This document shows, piece by piece, positions 7,196-8,679 of a DNA stretch of 8,679 nt. Origin of the DNA: Lachnospiraceae bacterium (lineage in GTDB: Bacteria > Bacillota_A > Clostridia > Lachnospirales > Lachnospiraceae); assembly GCA_017620345.1 (NCBI GenBank), contig JAFZQP010000018.1, positions 1-8,679 on the forward strand, written 5' to 3'. A model generated the notes under the pieces. It worked only from the letters and a program-made list of their open reading frames with translations. It was not told the DNA's origin and made no database searches. The translations under genes were made by a program, and so were the position numbers. Each line of letters begins with the position of its first letter. Within the stretch, counting starts at the first letter, position 1.

Positions 7196-8679
7196 ATGCT
7201 GTCTCAACAGCCCACTTATCACGGTTTGCAGCGAAGTACTTGAACGGCGCGCCGTCGAGCTCAACGAGTGCTTTTCTGATAACGGGCTTATCCTCACCGT
7301 TTCTTCTCTCGATGTTCATCATCTTCGTTATGGGCATTCCGCCTGCAACCCAGTCTTCAGCCGGCTTGGAAAGATTTGAAACCTTTGAAAGGTATCCGGT
7401 ATATCCGTACTGGATGAGCATGAATGCATTATATCCGAGTGAGTAACAGTAGTCGGCATCAAAGTTTGAAGGGAATGCACATCTTCCTTCATATCCGAAG
7501 AAGTGATGGAGAGCGCCGAATTTACCCTTATATGTGCCGGCTTTCTTTCTCTTTTCGAGTTCATCCTTAACAAGCGCAGACAGGAGCTTTTCTGACTCGA
7601 TGAGTGATACCTGAACGTTTCCGTGAGGATCGCGCTCAAGGAACAGCTGCTGCTGGATGAGCTGCGGAAGGATCGCGAATACCGACATGGATTCCTTGGT
7701 AAGACCTTCCTCGATGAACTTATACTTTGCATCCCAGTCGGGAAGCGCATTGAACTTCTCAGTGTTGGCACCTGCAAGAAGTTCATTGATCTCTGCGATC
7801 AGCTTCGAGAACTCGGGAACGAACTCTACGATACCTTCGGGAATGATCGCAACACCAAAGTTATTTCCTGCATTTCCCCTCTTCTCAACAGAGTCCGCGA
7901 TCTGCGAAGCGATCTGTGAAAGTGACATCTTCTTTGCCGCAACTTCCTCACCGATAAGGCAAATGTTAGGCTGTGTCTCAAGCGCACACTCAAGTGCAAC
8001 GTGGCTGGCGCTTCTGCCCATAACCTTGATGAAATGCCAATACTTCTTGGCTGAATTTGCATCTCTTTCGATATTACCGATAAGTTCGGAATATGTCTTT
8101 GTTGCAGTATCAAAACCGAATGAAGCCTCGATATCCTCATTCTTCAGGTCGCCGTCGATCGTCTTAGGGCATCCGATGACCTGTACGCCTGTGTTGTTTG
8201 CTGCCATGTACTCGGCAAGAACCGCAGCATTTGTATTTGAATCATCACCGCCGATTATGACGATGGCTGTAAGTCCGTGCTTCTTTGCAACTTCGGTAAC
8301 GATCTTGAACTGGTCCTCAGTCTCAAGCTTCGTTCTTCCGGATCCGATGATGTCAAATCCACCCGTGTTCCTGTATGCATCGATGAACTCATCATCGAAT
8401 TCAACGAAGTCGTCATCTATAAGTCCGGAAGGGCCGCCCTTGAAGCCGAGCAGAACGTTACTCTTATCAGTAGCCTTGAGTGCATCATAAAGACCGCATA
8501 TAACGTTATGTCCGCCGGGAGCCTGTCCGCCCGAAAGTATAACGCCGACTACCTGCTTCTTGGCAGCCGATGTATTCTGACCTTTCATGAATGTGATCTC
8601 ATTCTTTCCGTATGTATTGGGGAAAAGAGCCTTGATCTTATCCTGATCCGCAACACTTGCGGTAGCTTCTCCGTCCTTA
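7110..8679 (-). CDS. pfp: Pyrophosphate-dependent phosphofructokinase (5' end outside window)
   Basis: The enzyme catalyses reversible fructose-6-phosphate + PPi to fructose-1,6-bisphosphate + Pi in the cytoplasm, the key glycolytic step without ATP. There are 522 visible residues, and the frame stays open to the right edge. The internal ATG at 8588 is not the start: the 30 codons before it ([20 protein letters not shown] and on) match what I know as the N-terminus of this long PFP class (about 550 residues). Motifs, counted from the first visible codon: [10 protein letters not shown] (49-58), [12 protein letters not shown] (104-115), GGDDSNTNA (143-151), PKTIDGD (171-177) and VMGRSASH (219-226). 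The second Asp of GGDD and the Lys of PKTIDGD are the known marks of PPi rather than ATP use. The stop is TAA at 7112-7110, followed by a strong terminator. It converges on the plus-strand gene with an 86-bp overlap. Confidence 0.96.
   Translation of the reverse strand, partial: KDGEATASVADQDKIKALFPNTYGKNEITFMKGQNTSAAKKQVVGVILSGGQAPGGHNVICGLYDALKATDKSNVLLGFKGGPSGLIDDDFVEFDDEFIDAYRNTGGFDIIGSGRTKLETEDQFKIVTEVAKKHGLTAIVIIGGDDSNTNAAVLAEYMAANNTGVQVIGCPKTIDGDLKNEDIEASFGFDTATKTYSELIGNIERDANSAKKYWHFIKVMGRSASHVALECALETQPNICLIGEEVAAKKMSLSQIASQIADSVEKRGNAGNNFGVAIIPEGIVEFVPEFSKLIAEINELLAGANTEKFNALPDWDAKYKFIEEGLTKESMSVFAILPQLIQQQLFLERDPHGNVQVSLIESEKLLSALVKDELEKRKKAGTYKGKFGALHHFFGYEGRCAFPSNFDADYCYSLGYNAFMLIQYGYTGYLSKVSNLSKPAEDWVAGGMPITKMMNIERRNGEDKPVIRKALVELDGAPFKYFAANRDKWAVETAFTYPGAIQYYGPSEVCDLTTRTLALEHS

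Noticed and set aside
7657..8490. Long plus-strand open frame (277 codons) opposite pfp
   Set aside because: It is fully antisense to a strongly conserved pfp coding region, and its Ser/Ala-rich translation resembles no family I know. It is a mirror of pfp codon use.
8586..8588. ATG at 8588 as the pfp start
   Set aside because: The frame stays open upstream to the window edge, and the extra 30 residues fit the N-terminus of the long PFP class, so the start is outside the window.

Overview
The window looks like a chromosomal segment of a Gram-positive anaerobe of the Clostridia, most likely a Lachnospiraceae member (Butyrivibrio/Roseburia-like). The reasons are the close match of the glycogen phosphorylase, PPi-type phosphofructokinase and MMPL exporter to the versions I know from that family, the GGAGG-type ribosome binding sites, the sigma-A-type promoters and the moderate GC content. 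The genus is inference from memory, with no database check.

Layout from left to right. A 5'-intact, 3'-truncated MMPL/RND-type exporter runs off the left edge on the minus strand (2183 to 1). Upstream of it, also on minus, is nnr (bifunctional NAD(P)HX epimerase/dehydratase, 3824-2265); the exporter promoter sits across the nnr stop codon. Next is a strong intrinsic hairpin terminator (3847-3874). It ends a small gene of unknown function (4134-3880, minus) that has its own promoter with a 7-bp inverted repeat around the -10. Then comes glgP, glycogen/alpha-glucan phosphorylase (6555-4252, minus). Upstream of glgP are two overlapping, divergent promoters: a weak one for glgP and a perfect-hexamer one pointing right. 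The rightward promoter leads into the only convincing plus-strand gene (6659-7195), an uncharacterised protein whose reading frame is interrupted, in frame, by a GC-rich palindromic element of about 112 bp (6868-6979). The 3' end of that gene overlaps the 3' end of pfp (PPi-dependent phosphofructokinase, minus, running off the right edge). The intrinsic terminator of pfp lies inside the plus-strand coding region.

Functionally, glgP releases glucose-1-phosphate from storage glucan without ATP, and PFP phosphorylates fructose-6-phosphate with pyrophosphate instead of ATP. Together they describe an ATP-sparing route from glycogen into glycolysis. Nnr repairs hydrated NADH/NADPH, a by-product of the dehydrogenases of the same pathway. 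The exporter and the two unknown proteins have no evident tie to that pathway. All minus-strand genes appear to be separate transcription units, or at most read-through pairs, so this is a set of neighbours rather than one operon.

No tRNA, rRNA, CRISPR array, insertion-sequence transposase or riboswitch was recognised. No gene-free stretch exceeds about 120 bases, and the gaps hold the promoters and terminators listed.
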